Below, in pieces: positions 1 to 8,406 of a DNA stretch of 64,000 nucleotides. The DNA is from Alcaligenes faecalis (lineage in GTDB: Bacteria; Pseudomonadota; Gammaproteobacteria; Burkholderiales; Burkholderiaceae_B), in assembly GCF_005311025.1 (NCBI RefSeq), contig NZ_CP031747.1, positions 1,426,001 to 1,490,000 on the forward strand. The letters are read 5' to 3'. The notes below the pieces were generated by a model. That model did no database searches, had not been told where the DNA came from, and saw only the letters and a program-made list of their open reading frames with translations. The translations under genes and the position numbers were made by a program. Position 1 is the stretch's first letter, and the number at the start of each line of letters is the position of its first letter.

Positions 1-1011
1 GCCTTTTTCACGACCATCGGTTTTTCAGCCAGCTTCGAGTTGCTGAAAAAGGGTGGTCTGGCCGTTGCTTTGTTCCTGGGCTGCGCGGTTGTCCTGATTA
101 TTTTGCAGAACGTGATGGGCGTGACCTTGGCGACCCTCATGGACGCTAACCCCTTGCTGGGTCTGGCCGCCGGTTCGATCTCCATGACGGGTGGCCACGG
201 TACTTCTGCTGCCTTTGGCCCGATGTTGGAGAACGCCGGCGCTGTCGGTGCTTTGCCCGCTGCCATTGCGGCTTCGACCTGGGGGCTGGTGATGGGTTGT
301 GTCATCGGCGGCCCCTTGGGCAAGCGCTTGATGAAAAAATACAATATCGACGGTCCTGCTCCACACCGTCGTCATCGTCGTCAGCATGAGGGTGCAGATG
401 CGCCTCATGTGGTGGAAACCACGGTTAAGGAAACCGTTAAGGTTGACGATGGTGGCTTTGAAATGCCGGTTTACGCCGTAGTCCTGTTGTCCATCGCGAT
501 TGGGGTGGGCAGTGTCATCATTGAATGGTTGGGCGAGCGCGGCATTGTGTTGCCAGCCTACCTGGGCTCCATGCTGGTGGCAGCCATCATCCGTAATGTG
601 ATCGACTGGCGTCGTTATCGCTTGCCGGAAAAAGAGTTTGAAACCATGGGCAATGTGTCCCTGGCTTTCTTCCTGGTCATGGCGCTGATGGTGATGAAGC
701 TGTGGGAGCTGGCTGAAGTAGCGGGCCCGCTGTTGATCATCCTGATCGCCCAGACGGTGCTGATGTTCTTCTTTGCCAGCTACGTGACTTTCAAGGTCAT
801 GGGCAAGGACTACGATGCTGTGGTGATGTCGGCTGGTCATTGTGGTTTTGGTATGGGCGCAACGCCTAACGCCATGGCGAATATGCAGGCCTTTACGGAA
901 GACAATGGTCCATCACGCAAGGCCTTCTTTGTAATCCCGCTGGTGGGCTCCTTGTTCATCGACTTCTTCAATGCCGTGATCATTACCGGTTTTGTGAATT
1001 TTCTGACTTAA
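1..1011 (+). CDS. gltS: Sodium/glutamate symporter GltS, 3' part (5' end outside window)
   Basis: The reading frame is open from base 1 and gives 336 residues, so roughly the first 60 residues of a ~400-residue GltS are missing. The visible part starts at a TTIGFSAS stretch typical of GltS and continues as hydrophobic helices. The glycine-rich segment SMTGGHGTSAAFGP matches the first re-entrant region and GHCGFGMGATPNAMANM matches the second, in keeping with the inverted repeat of this family. A basic, His/Arg-rich cytoplasmic loop (about residues 115-155) separates the halves. GltS imports glutamate with Na+ across the inner membrane. A terminator-like hairpin follows, so transcription probably ends before the next gene. 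Identity is clear; only the N-terminus is unseen. Confidence 0.93.
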   Translation, partial: AFFTTIGFSASFELLKKGGLAVALFLGCAVVLIILQNVMGVTLATLMDANPLLGLAAGSISMTGGHGTSAAFGPMLENAGAVGALPAAIAASTWGLVMGCVIGGPLGKRLMKKYNIDGPAPHRRHRRQHEGADAPHVVETTVKETVKVDDGGFEMPVYAVVLLSIAIGVGSVIIEWLGERGIVLPAYLGSMLVAAIIRNVIDWRRYRLPEKEFETMGNVSLAFFLVMALMVMKLWELAEVAGPLLIILIAQTVLMFFFASYVTFKVMGKDYDAVVMSAGHCGFGMGATPNAMANMQAFTEDNGPSRKAFFVIPLVGSLFIDFFNAVIITGFVNFLT

Positions 1012-1058
1012 GTACCGAGAAGTGGGCGCAATCAGCAATATCGCGGCCCTTGTCAGAC

Positions 1059-1099
1059 AGCCCCTTGGATCGATATCCGGTCCCAGGGGCTTTCTTTTT
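1059..1099 (+). terminator. Rho-independent terminator after gltS
   Basis: AGCCCCTTGG and CCCAGGGGCT form a ten-pair stem with one mismatch around a 13-base loop, followed by TTCTTTTTA. It lies 48 bases after the gltS stop. Confidence 0.75.
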
Positions 1100-1142
1100 A
1101 CCTGTGTTGTTGAATCGTGAATCTTGGATCGCTTCTATTTTT

Positions 1143-1158
1143 GAGTCCTTAAGGACTC
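1143..1158. promoter_or_regulatory. Perfect 16-bp palindrome upstream of the nirV-like gene
   Basis: GAGTCCTTAAGGACTC is its own reverse complement. It lies 70 bases before the start codon of the nirV-like gene, in a T-rich stretch. It is not a TTGAT-N4-ATCAA Crp/Fnr site. It could be an operator for a dimeric regulator; no consensus known to me fits. Confidence 0.35.
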
Positions 1159-1228
1159 TGTTTGCCTTGGCGCAAGGACGCCTGCAGGCGCTTGGGCTTC
1201 AATTGTGCTTGTCTTTAGGGAGTGCGCA

Positions 1229-2032
1229 ATGCGAAGCCATGTAGTGGGATCCGTGCTGTTAGTGGCCATTCTGGCCGGATGTTCGTCTGGCGAGCCCAGC
1301 AATCCAGCGGGTTTGCCCGAGCTGGTTGAAGTGGCCGGTCCGGCGCGTGAAGTTATGCAGGCTGGTGAATACTTGCTGGATGGGCGTCTGATTGCATCCG
1401 ACACGGTGATGTACGCTCCTGTTCCCACCTTGAAAGCCATGAAGTATCAGGTCAGTCAGTTTGAGTACGATCAGTGCGTTCGTGCCGAGCGTTGTAAAGC
1501 TGCCGATGCGGTGGGCCAAGGACAGGCCAAGAATATGCCGGTGGTCGGCGTCAGCTGGCAAGACGGCCAGGATTACGCCGCCTGGTTAAGTGAGCGCACC
1601 GGCAAGCAATTCCGTCTGCCGGATTACCTGGAGTGGAGCTATTTCGCAGACCAGAAAGTGCCTGAGTCGGCCCAAAGCGGTCTGGACGAAAACGAGCAAG
1701 CTGCCTTGTGGCTGCAGGAGTATCAGGAGAGCTACAAACGCAAGCAGGAACAGGAAGTTCCCTTGGCACCCTTGGGGCAGGGCGTTGCCAATGCTTATGG
1801 GGTGTTTGATGCGGGCGGGCAGGTGGCTGAATGGACCAATACCTGTCATGTCCGGGTACACCGTATCAGCATGCCACGCGCAGAGTCTCGCCTGGAAAAC
1901 TGCGGTGTCCGTACCCTGGGGGGCGAGCACATTGCGGTGATGCCCGACTTTATCCGCGACCCAAAAACCGGGGCGTGTTCGGTGGGTGTGCCACCGCGTT
2001 ACTTGGGTCTGCGTCTGGTCACTGAAGACTAA
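1229..2032 (+). CDS. nirV: NirV-like lipoprotein of the formylglycine-generating enzyme (SUMF1) family
   Basis: The 267-residue protein has a lipoprotein signal peptide: MRSH, a hydrophobic core, then lipobox LAGC with Cys18. It is therefore predicted to be lipid-anchored in the periplasm. The rest is a SUMF1/FGE-type sulfatase-modifying fold: VSQFEYDQC, then NMPVVGVSWQDGQDYAAWL, FRLPDYLEWSYFA, NAYGVFDAGGQVAEWT and a C-terminal YLGLRLV. Proteins of this type (NirV) commonly accompany copper nitrite reductase genes. Their exact role is not settled; they are not expected to be true formylglycine synthases. The start at 1229 is chosen because it gives the signal peptide and is preceded by TTAGGGA; a frame-open start at 1205 would spoil the signal sequence. 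The gene converges on the Crp/Fnr gene. The gene name rests on context as well as family. Confidence 0.72.
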   Translation: MRSHVVGSVLLVAILAGCSSGEPSNPAGLPELVEVAGPAREVMQAGEYLLDGRLIASDTVMYAPVPTLKAMKYQVSQFEYDQCVRAERCKAADAVGQGQAKNMPVVGVSWQDGQDYAAWLSERTGKQFRLPDYLEWSYFADQKVPESAQSGLDENEQAALWLQEYQESYKRKQEQEVPLAPLGQGVANAYGVFDAGGQVAEWTNTCHVRVHRISMPRAESRLENCGVRTLGGEHIAVMPDFIRDPKTGACSVGVPPRYLGLRLVTED

Positions 2033-2040
2033 ACCTGCGC

Positions 2041-2742
2041 TTAGCCGCGTTCCAGAACCGCTTGTGCAAACTTGTCCAGGTCCGCAATCGTAATTTGCTT
2101 GCGGCCTGCCAGAATCAAACCTTGATGATCCCAGCTGCTGACGACGCGGCTGGCCGTGTACAAGGTGGTCCCGGCCAGGTCGGCCAGATCTTGCCGGGTT
2201 ACCGGAATACTCAAGGACGTCCCTTGTGCGCCGCTTTGACCCACCTGACGAATCAAGCGCAGCAGGCTGTGAGCCAGTCGCTGCTCCACTTCCAGACTAT
2301 GAATTTCCAGCAGGCGATCATCGGCATCGCTCAGTCGTTGCGCGACCGTGTCTTGTGCAGAGCTGAGCAGGCAAGGAAAGCGTTGCGTCAGGCTGTCCCA
2401 GGACTTTTCAGGCCAGGCCAATGCGGCGCTGGTGGTTACGCTAATGGCGGTTGCCGGATAGTTGCGACGGCGCAGGGCAGGGGCAATGCCAATTACGTCG
2501 CCGGGCAAGGCAAAACGTACCAAGAGTTGTGAACCATTGGGCATGGTGCGTACGACTTTGATCAGGCCTTGCAGCAGAACAAAAAAGTGGTCGCTGCTTT
2601 GTTCCTGACGAAAGACCTGGCTGTCCTTGTCGTAGTGGATCAGGCGTCCCTCTTGCCACAGTTCGTTGATGCTGGTTGCGTCCAGCTGGGAGAAAACGGG
2701 CAGGCTGGCTAACAAGGAGGGGTAGGATATGTCAGTCATCAC
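2041..2742 (-). CDS. Crp/Fnr-family transcriptional regulator, probably nitrogen-oxide responsive
   Basis: The 233-residue protein has a cyclic-nucleotide-binding-type beta barrel (about residues 15-125), a dimer helix (about 130-165) and a Crp-type winged helix-turn-helix at about 181-211 (VTRQDLADLAGTTLYTASRV). It has only one cysteine, in FPCLL, so it lacks the N-terminal Cys cluster of Fnr and is unlikely to hold an oxygen-sensing Fe-S cluster. That fits the Dnr/NnrR-like branches that sense NO through haem, but the branch cannot be fixed by eye. Its start overlaps the end of norR by 11 bases, so the two are almost certainly one transcript, norR first. The targets are probably the nir/nor genes around it. 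Confidence 0.82.
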   Translation of the reverse strand: MMTDISYPSLLASLPVFSQLDATSINELWQEGRLIHYDKDSQVFRQEQSSDHFFVLLQGLIKVVRTMPNGSQLLVRFALPGDVIGIAPALRRRNYPATAISVTTSAALAWPEKSWDSLTQRFPCLLSSAQDTVAQRLSDADDRLLEIHSLEVEQRLAHSLLRLIRQVGQSGAQGTSLSIPVTRQDLADLAGTTLYTASRVVSSWDHQGLILAGRKQITIADLDKFAQAVLERG

Positions 2743-4273
2743 TTAAGCTTTCTGAGCGGGTTTTAAGCCCTAGTTTGCTGGCCAGCTTGTGCAGATTGCT
2801 GGGGTCTATGCCTAGCTGCCGGGCAGCCTGGCTCCAGTTACCGTCAGTCTCATCCAGAGCTTGCCGAATCAGCCGGCTTTGCAGCTGCTCAACGGACTGA
2901 CGCAAGGATGGGCGAGGTGAGCCAATAGCCGTACTGGTCGCTGCGACAGGCTGGTGGGTAGAAGGTAACAAATTGAGATTATCGGCGCTAAGCGTAAATA
3001 TTTGGTTACGATCTGGCGTATCGACCAGCAGGCGGATGGTTGCCCGACTGATTAAATGTTCTAGTTCGCGAACATTACCTGGCCAATGATAAGCCAGTAA
3101 AGCGGCTTCTGCGTCGGGGGATAAGCGAATTCCGCGCAATCCCAAACGAGAACGGTTGGTTTCCAGAAAGTGGCCTGCCAGCAGCAGAATGTCCTGATGG
3201 CGCTCGCGCAGTGCGGGGATCGTGAGGGGGAAAACCGACAGACGGTGAAACAAGTCCGCCCGGAAACCACCTTGGGCGATCTGCTGGCTCAGATCACGGT
3301 TTGTGGCAGCAACCAGACGTACATTCAATTTGATGGGGTGGTCCGCCCCCAGGCGCTGAATCTCGCCGTTCTGCAAAGTACGCAGCAACTTGGCTTGTAT
3401 CGTTAAAGACAACTCGCCTATTTCATCCAGAAACAGGGTGCCGCCCTGGGCCGCTTCAAAGCGCCCGGCCCGATTCTCATGGGCACCCGAGAATGCTCCC
3501 TTTACGTGCCCGAATAATTCGCTTTCTGCCAGAGACTCGGGCAGGGCAGCGCAGTTCACGTAGATCAAGGGTTTGTTGTGGCGTGGTGAGCGTTGGTGCA
3601 GGCGTTGTGCAAATAACTCCTTCCCCACGCCGGTTTCACCCAGCAAGAGCACAGGCAGCTCGGAGGTGGCCACCGTGTCCAGCAATTGAATGACCTCCAG
3701 CAGGGATTTGCTGTTGCCAATGATGGCGGCCGAGTTATTGCGCGACAGGTAATCGGGCGGCAAGGTGGAGAGCAGGCGCAAGCTGCGGTTTTCTTCTTCC
3801 AGCTCGCTGATGCGAATTGCGCTTTCCAACACCAGACACCAGTGCTTGAGTTCCACCAGCGTGGAGGCTGAAAACGTCCCTGGTCGCAAGGCATCCAGCG
3901 TCAGAATGCCCCAGGGCGTGCCCTGGACTTGCAAGGTAATTCCCACGCAATCATGCACCGGCAGGGGCTGGCCCAGCTTGTCATCAAGCAGGCCGTCATA
4001 CGGGTCCGGCAGGGCACAGTTGGGTTCAAAGCGGGTCAGGCTGGGGGAGTTCAGGATCCGCGTCAGTCGGGGGTGATCTGCAATGACAAAGTGACGCCCC
4101 AAAGTGTCATGGCCCAGACCACTGGCCGCCACAATGCGCAGCACCGTGTCGTCCAGCTTCAGCAAACCCGCTGCATCACAGCCAAAGTGCCGTGCCAGCA
4201 AATGCACCATGCGCTGCAGGCGTAACGGCCCCGGAATCTCGGTGGCAAGGTCGGCAATCAAGAGATCTAGCAT
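2732..4273 (-). CDS. norR: NorR, NO-responsive sigma-54-dependent activator
   Basis: This 513-residue bacterial enhancer-binding protein has three parts. An N-terminal GAF domain (about 1-170) carries Asp93 (in DPYDGL), Cys109 (HDCVG) and Asp127 (LTLDA), which look like the residues that hold the NO-sensing non-haem iron in E. coli NorR; the equivalence is inferred. A central AAA+ domain follows, with Walker A GETGVGKE at 212-219, the sigma-54-contacting GAFSGA loop near 259 and Walker B FLDEIGEL. A C-terminal Fis-type helix-turn-helix (about 470-505) binds DNA. On NO binding, the GAF domain should stop inhibiting the ATPase, which then remodels sigma-54 RNA polymerase. It is divergent from norB, and the shared 306-bp gap holds its operators; one operator starts right next to its own ATG, suggesting autoregulation. 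Confidence 0.95.
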   Translation of the reverse strand: MLDLLIADLATEIPGPLRLQRMVHLLARHFGCDAAGLLKLDDTVLRIVAASGLGHDTLGRHFVIADHPRLTRILNSPSLTRFEPNCALPDPYDGLLDDKLGQPLPVHDCVGITLQVQGTPWGILTLDALRPGTFSASTLVELKHWCLVLESAIRISELEEENRSLRLLSTLPPDYLSRNNSAAIIGNSKSLLEVIQLLDTVATSELPVLLLGETGVGKELFAQRLHQRSPRHNKPLIYVNCAALPESLAESELFGHVKGAFSGAHENRAGRFEAAQGGTLFLDEIGELSLTIQAKLLRTLQNGEIQRLGADHPIKLNVRLVAATNRDLSQQIAQGGFRADLFHRLSVFPLTIPALRERHQDILLLAGHFLETNRSRLGLRGIRLSPDAEAALLAYHWPGNVRELEHLISRATIRLLVDTPDRNQIFTLSADNLNLLPSTHQPVAATSTAIGSPRPSLRQSVEQLQSRLIRQALDETDGNWSQAARQLGIDPSNLHKLASKLGLKTRSESLSDD

Positions 4274-4331
4274 GGGTGGAAAATACCCTTATGGTGAAAA
4301 ATACCCAGTTTTGTCGAGGTAGTTTATACCC
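4274..4331. promoter_or_regulatory. Three NorR operators (GGT-N7-ACC) upstream of norB
   Basis: Three exact matches to GGT-N7-ACC, the operator described for NorR of betaproteobacteria, lie at 4275-4287, 4293-4305 and 4318-4330. The first extends to GGGT-N7-ACCC. Their centres are 18 and 25 bases apart. The nearest lies about 40 bases upstream of the -24 element of the sigma-54 promoter, a usual distance for an enhancer. Site 1 begins one base beyond the norR start codon, so bound NorR could also block norR expression. Confidence 0.88.
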
Positions 4332-4370
4332 AGGCTGACGGCAACCCTTTGATCTATGTCGTCCAGGACT

Positions 4371-4386
4371 TGGCACGGTCTTTGCT
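4371..4386 (+). promoter_or_regulatory. Sigma-54 (-24/-12) promoter of norB
   Basis: TGGCACGGTCTTTGCT matches the sigma-54 consensus TGGCACG-N4-TTGC. GG at 4372-4373 and GC at 4384-4385 have the required 12-base period. The start of transcription should fall near 4396, leaving a norB leader of about 180 bases that contains small GC hairpins (for example GTCCTG/CAGGAC near 4523). Confidence 0.9.
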
Positions 4387-4579
4387 TTAGATGTTTTGTC
4401 ATACATTTTTAAGGACTATGACATGACCCCCGACTTAGCAGAACATCGCTACAAGGCGTGTACTTCGGTCCGTCCCCCGTTCCGGGGCCGTACCCAAACA
4501 GGTTTTGACCAGGTAACTGGGTCCTGCCAGGACTTGTTTGGATTGGGTCGTTTGATTCATCAGCGAGACGGAGAAGAAA

Positions 4580-6859
4580 ATGCGTAGCTATAAAAAACTA
4601 TGGTGGTCCCTGGTGGCAGTCACCATGGTCACCTTTGCCATCCTGGGATGGACAGGTGTGGAGGTGTATCGTCAGGCACCCCCCATGCCCGTCAAGGTAG
4701 TCACACCGGATGGCCGTGAATTTACCTCACAGGAACAGATACATCGTGGCCAGTCCGCCTGGCAAAGTACTGGCGGTATGCAGCTGGGCTCGATCTGGGG
4801 GCATGGGGCCTACCAGGCCCCGGACTGGAGCGCCGACTGGCTGCACCGGGAGGCTCTGGCCTGGCTGGATCTGGCCGCCCAGCAAACCTACTCGCTGAAC
4901 TATGATCAGCTGACATCCAGTCAGCAGGCCACCTTGCGGCAGGAACTGCAGGACGAATACCGTCCTAACCGCATTGATGAAGCGACAGGCGTATTGCAGA
5001 TCAGCGATCGCCGCGCCAAGGCCATCGACACCACTGCCCAGTATTACATCGACCTGTTTGGTGATGCGCCCGAGCTGAAATCCAGCCGCGAGAGCTTCGC
5101 CATGAAGGACAACACCTTGCCAGAGCTGCAGCGCCGTCAGGACATGACCCGCTTTTTCTTCTGGCTGTCCTGGGCCACGGTAACGGAGCGTCCTGGCACT
5201 ACCGTCAGCTATACCAACAACTGGCCACATGAGCCCTTGGTGGATAACCATCCTTCCACGGCCAATATCGTCTGGTCCATTGTCAGTATCGTGCTCTTGC
5301 TGGCCGGTATTGGTTTGCTGGTCTGGATCTGGGCCTTTACGCACAAAGAAGAGGAAGCCCCTGTTGCACCGGCCACTGATCCGGTTCTGGCATTTCGTCT
5401 GACCCCTTCGCAGCGTGCCCTGAAAAAATATGCCTTCCTGACGGTTGCCCTGTTTGTCATCCAGGTCTTCCTGGGCGGCTTTACGGCGCACTACACGGTT
5501 GAAGGCCAGATGTTCTATGGCATAGACGTGTCGCAGTGGTTCCCTTACTCCTTGACCCGTACCTGGCATATTCAGGCAGCCCTTTTGTGGATTGCCAGTG
5601 GCTTCCTGACCGCTGGTCTGTTCCTTGTGCCATTGATTAATGGGGGCGAGGATCCGAAGTTCCAGCGTCTGGGTGTGGACGTTCTGTTCGGCGCTCTGGT
5701 TGTACTCTTTATTGGTTCTTTTGCCGGCAACTTCCTGGCCATCAAAAACATCCTGCCCCCCGAGCTGAACTTCTGGTTCGGTCACCAGGGTTATGAGTAT
5801 CTGGATCTGGGCCGTTTCTGGCAGATCATCAAGTTCATTGGCCTGGCTTTCTGGCTCCTGCTGATGTTGCGTGGCATGTGGCCTGCCTTGCGTCGTGACA
5901 AGGGCGACAACCATTTATTGGTTCTGTTGACCATCTCTACCGTGGCCATTGGTCTGTTCTACGGTACCGGATTGTTCTATGGCGAGCACACCAATATCAC
6001 CATCATGGAGTACTGGCGCTGGTGGGTGGTTCACCTGTGGGTTGAGGGCTTCTTCGAGGTCTTTGCAACGGTTGCCATGGGCTTTATCTTCCTGACCTTG
6101 GGTCTGGTTTCCAAGCGTAGTGCCACGATTGCGGGTCTGGCAGCGGCCTCGCTGTTCCTGGTCGGTGGTGTGCCTGGTACTTTGCACCACCTGTACTTCT
6201 CGGGTACGACCACGCCGATCATGGCCATTGGTGCTTCCTTCAGCGCGTTGGAAGTGGTGCCTTTGATCATGCTGGGCTACGAAGCTTTCCATAACTGGAA
6301 GATGCAGAAACAAGCCAGCTGGATGAGTGATCTGCGTTGGCCTGTCATGTTCTTTGTGGCCGTGGCCTTCTGGAACATGCTGGGTGCTGGTGTGTTTGGC
6401 TTCCTGATCAACCCACCTATCTCGCTGTACTACATCCAGGGTTTGAACACCACGCCATTGCATGCTCACGCAGCCTTGTTCGGTGTGTATGGCTTCCTGT
6501 CTTTGGGCTTTGTCTTGCTGGTGGTGCGTTATATCTCGCCCGAGGTTCGTTACAACGATCGCCTGATGAGCTGGGGCTTCTGGACGCTGAACCTGGGTCT
6601 GGTGCTGATGATGTTCGTCAGCCTGCTGCCAGCCGGGATTATTCAGGCCTGGGCCAGCATCTCGGAAGGCATGTGGTATGCCCGCAGCGAAGAGTTCATG
6701 CAGCAGCCTATCCTGCAATCCCTGCGCTGGTGGCGCACCTTGGGTGACGTTGTGTTCATTGCCGGTGCATTGATTGTGTTCCAGCAGGTTTGGGTACGTA
6801 TCATGGCTGGCCGTCGCGGTGCCGCTGCCAATGCTGCAGGTGCAGTAAAAGCATCGTGA
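4580..6859 (+). CDS. norB: Quinol-dependent nitric oxide reductase (qNor)
   Basis: The 759-residue inner-membrane enzyme reduces 2 NO to N2O using quinol. The long periplasmic N-terminal domain after the first membrane helix (about residues 35-235) is the fused NorC-like part of the quinol-type enzyme; it has no CXXCH haem c site. About a dozen further helices form the haem-copper-oxidase-like core. It includes a low-spin haem ligand in RTWHIQAALLW (about 330), the FeB-site HLWVEGFFEVF (about 483, with the extra Glu typical of NorB), TLHHLYFSG (about 535) and PLHAHAALFG (about 628). The start follows GGAGAAGAAA. Expression should depend on NorR and sigma-54 from the sites upstream, and the gene is followed by its own terminator. 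The family call is firm. Confidence 0.96.
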   Translation: MRSYKKLWWSLVAVTMVTFAILGWTGVEVYRQAPPMPVKVVTPDGREFTSQEQIHRGQSAWQSTGGMQLGSIWGHGAYQAPDWSADWLHREALAWLDLAAQQTYSLNYDQLTSSQQATLRQELQDEYRPNRIDEATGVLQISDRRAKAIDTTAQYYIDLFGDAPELKSSRESFAMKDNTLPELQRRQDMTRFFFWLSWATVTERPGTTVSYTNNWPHEPLVDNHPSTANIVWSIVSIVLLLAGIGLLVWIWAFTHKEEEAPVAPATDPVLAFRLTPSQRALKKYAFLTVALFVIQVFLGGFTAHYTVEGQMFYGIDVSQWFPYSLTRTWHIQAALLWIASGFLTAGLFLVPLINGGEDPKFQRLGVDVLFGALVVLFIGSFAGNFLAIKNILPPELNFWFGHQGYEYLDLGRFWQIIKFIGLAFWLLLMLRGMWPALRRDKGDNHLLVLLTISTVAIGLFYGTGLFYGEHTNITIMEYWRWWVVHLWVEGFFEVFATVAMGFIFLTLGLVSKRSATIAGLAAASLFLVGGVPGTLHHLYFSGTTTPIMAIGASFSALEVVPLIMLGYEAFHNWKMQKQASWMSDLRWPVMFFVAVAFWNMLGAGVFGFLINPPISLYYIQGLNTTPLHAHAALFGVYGFLSLGFVLLVVRYISPEVRYNDRLMSWGFWTLNLGLVLMMFVSLLPAGIIQAWASISEGMWYARSEEFMQQPILQSLRWWRTLGDVVFIAGALIVFQQVWVRIMAGRRGAAANAAGAVKAS

Positions 6860-6903
6860 TCTTGTTTAAGGACGGTCTGTTTTTTCTGTGAGATTCCGTC
6901 TAT

Positions 6904-6934
6904 GAAAAAAACCGCCTTCGGGCGGTTTTTTTTG
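6904..6934 (+). terminator. Rho-independent terminator after norB
   Basis: ACCGCC-TTCG-GGCGGT has a six-pair stem and a stable UUCG-type tetraloop, preceded by A7 and followed by a T8 tract. Confidence 0.95.
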
Positions 6935-7005
6935 TTGCTTATGCGAGATGCTTGCGCTGCAGCAAAGAGCGGGAAGTCTGATTGCGGTCCAATACATCCT
7001 GTAAC

Positions 7006-7023
7006 TGTTAGATCTGAATAACA
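7006..7023. promoter_or_regulatory. Inverted repeat TGTTA-N8-TAACA upstream of nirK
   Basis: A perfect five-base inverted repeat with an eight-base spacer lies 42 bases before the nirK start. No TTGAT-N4-ATCAA site and no GGT-N7-ACC site was found in this gap, so nirK is unlikely to be a direct NorR target. This repeat is a candidate operator or promoter-overlapping site. Confidence 0.3.
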
Positions 7024-7065
7024 TTTAATCAGCAGGCATCACGCCTGGATCAAACCGGAGGTAGT

Positions 7066-8211
7066 ATGGAACGTCGTCATTTCTTGAAAAGTGCTGGCCT
7101 AGGTGTCGCCGCAGGAACGACTTTGCTGGCGGCTCAAGTACAAGCCCGCGAGACAGCTGCACCAAAAAAGAACGCGCCCTGGCTGGCCGCGCGTACAGAA
7201 GCCCAGATCGCCAAGCTGGAGCGGGTCAAGGTGGATCTGGTTGCGCCTCCTATGGTCCACAAGCACGAGCAGAAAGTAGGTCCCGAGCCTCGCGTGGTGG
7301 AGTTCCGCATGAGCATCGTGGAAAAAGAGATCGTGGTCGATCGCGATGGCACCACCATGCACGCCATGATGTTTGATGGCTCCATGCCCGGCCCCACCAT
7401 GGTTGTGCATGAAGGCGACTACCTGGAGCTGACTCTGGTCAACCCGGCCAGCAACACTATGCCGCACAACATCGACTTTCACGCCTCGACTGGCGCGCTG
7501 GGCGGTGCCAAGTTGACCAACGTGAACCCCGGCGAACAAGCCACCTTGCGCTTCAAGGCCGACCGTACCGGTACGTTTGTGTACCACTGCGCACCCGAAG
7601 GCTCGGTAGCCTGGCACGTGGTCCAGGGCATGCACGGTACCGTCATGGTGCTGCCACGCGACGGCCTGAAGGATTCGGCGGGCAACTCGCTGCATTACGA
7701 CCGTGTCTACACCATTGGCGAGTTTGACCTCTACATCCCTCGTGATGAAAAGGGTAACTTCAAAAAGTATGGTTCCTCGGCTGAAAGCTATGGCGACACC
7801 CTGGAAGCCATGCGTGGTCTGATCCCCAGCCACGTGGTGTTCAACGGCAAGGTCGGTGCCTTGATGGGCGACGGTGCCATGAAGGCCAACGTGGGTGAAA
7901 CCGTGCTGTTCATTCACTCGCAGGCCAACCGCGACACCCGTCCTCACCTGATCGGTGGTCACGGTGATTGGGTTTGGGAACTGGGCAAGTTTGATGATCC
8001 ACCTGCCAAGAACCTGGAAACCTGGTTCATTCGCGGCGGTTCGGCCGGTGTGGCGCTCTACACCTTCAAGCAGCCTGGTGTGTACGCCTATGTGAACCAC
8101 AACCTGATCGAAGCCATGGAACTGGGCGCAGCAGGTCACGTTCTGGTCGAAGGCGAATGGAACGACGACTTGATGAAGCAAGTCAGCCCTCCCGGCCCGA
8201 TCAAGGGCTAA
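7066..8211 (+). CDS. nirK: Copper-containing nitrite reductase NirK
   Basis: The 381-residue periplasmic enzyme reduces nitrite to NO. The N-terminus has a twin-arginine signal ([11 protein letters not shown], then an Ala-rich core ending VQA). Both cupredoxin domains and all copper ligands are present. Type 1 copper: His134, Cys175, His184 and Met189. Type 2 copper: His139, His174 and His345. The catalytic acid Asp137 (HNIDFH) and the second catalytic His294 or His299 ([10 protein letters not shown]) are also seen. The [15 protein letters not shown] spacing is that of the class I green/blue enzymes, as in Alcaligenes faecalis S-6. A strong AACCGGAGGT ribosome site precedes the ATG. The electron donor may be the small cytochrome c encoded next or a cupredoxin elsewhere. 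Confidence 0.97.
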   Translation: MERRHFLKSAGLGVAAGTTLLAAQVQARETAAPKKNAPWLAARTEAQIAKLERVKVDLVAPPMVHKHEQKVGPEPRVVEFRMSIVEKEIVVDRDGTTMHAMMFDGSMPGPTMVVHEGDYLELTLVNPASNTMPHNIDFHASTGALGGAKLTNVNPGEQATLRFKADRTGTFVYHCAPEGSVAWHVVQGMHGTVMVLPRDGLKDSAGNSLHYDRVYTIGEFDLYIPRDEKGNFKKYGSSAESYGDTLEAMRGLIPSHVVFNGKVGALMGDGAMKANVGETVLFIHSQANRDTRPHLIGGHGDWVWELGKFDDPPAKNLETWFIRGGSAGVALYTFKQPGVYAYVNHNLIEAMELGAAGHVLVEGEWNDDLMKQVSPPGPIKG

Positions 8212-8223
8212 CCAGGGTTGGCA

Positions 8224-8271
8224 CCCGGTACGCGGAATTGAGGACCAGAAGCACTTATCAATTCCGCCGGG
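8224..8271 (+). other. Two-part hairpin just after nirK
   Basis: CCCGG...CCGGG encloses CGGAATTGA...TCAATTCCG, with a loop of about 16 bases, starting 13 bases after the nirK stop. There is no T-run after it. It may protect the 3' end of nirK mRNA, or mark a processing point before the cytochrome gene, rather than end transcription. Confidence 0.5.
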
Positions 8272-8406
8272 CTTCAAGGCAGTTATTGAATAGTGATTAG
8301 CTAGTGAAAACGCAAGAGGTTCGAACCATGAAAAACGGGCCTCTTGTACAGAAAACGAAGTATCAGCCAGGCATGCATTCATGCCGACTGTTTAAAGGGT
8401 AAACCC

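Noticed and set aside
4550-4564. Fnr/Dnr-like site TTGATTCATCAG before norB
   Set aside because: Spacing between half-sites is two rather than four bases and it lies in the transcribed leader.
4396-4587. 63-codon frame in the norB leader
   Set aside because: It overlaps the norB start, has no ribosome site and no resemblance to known leader peptides.
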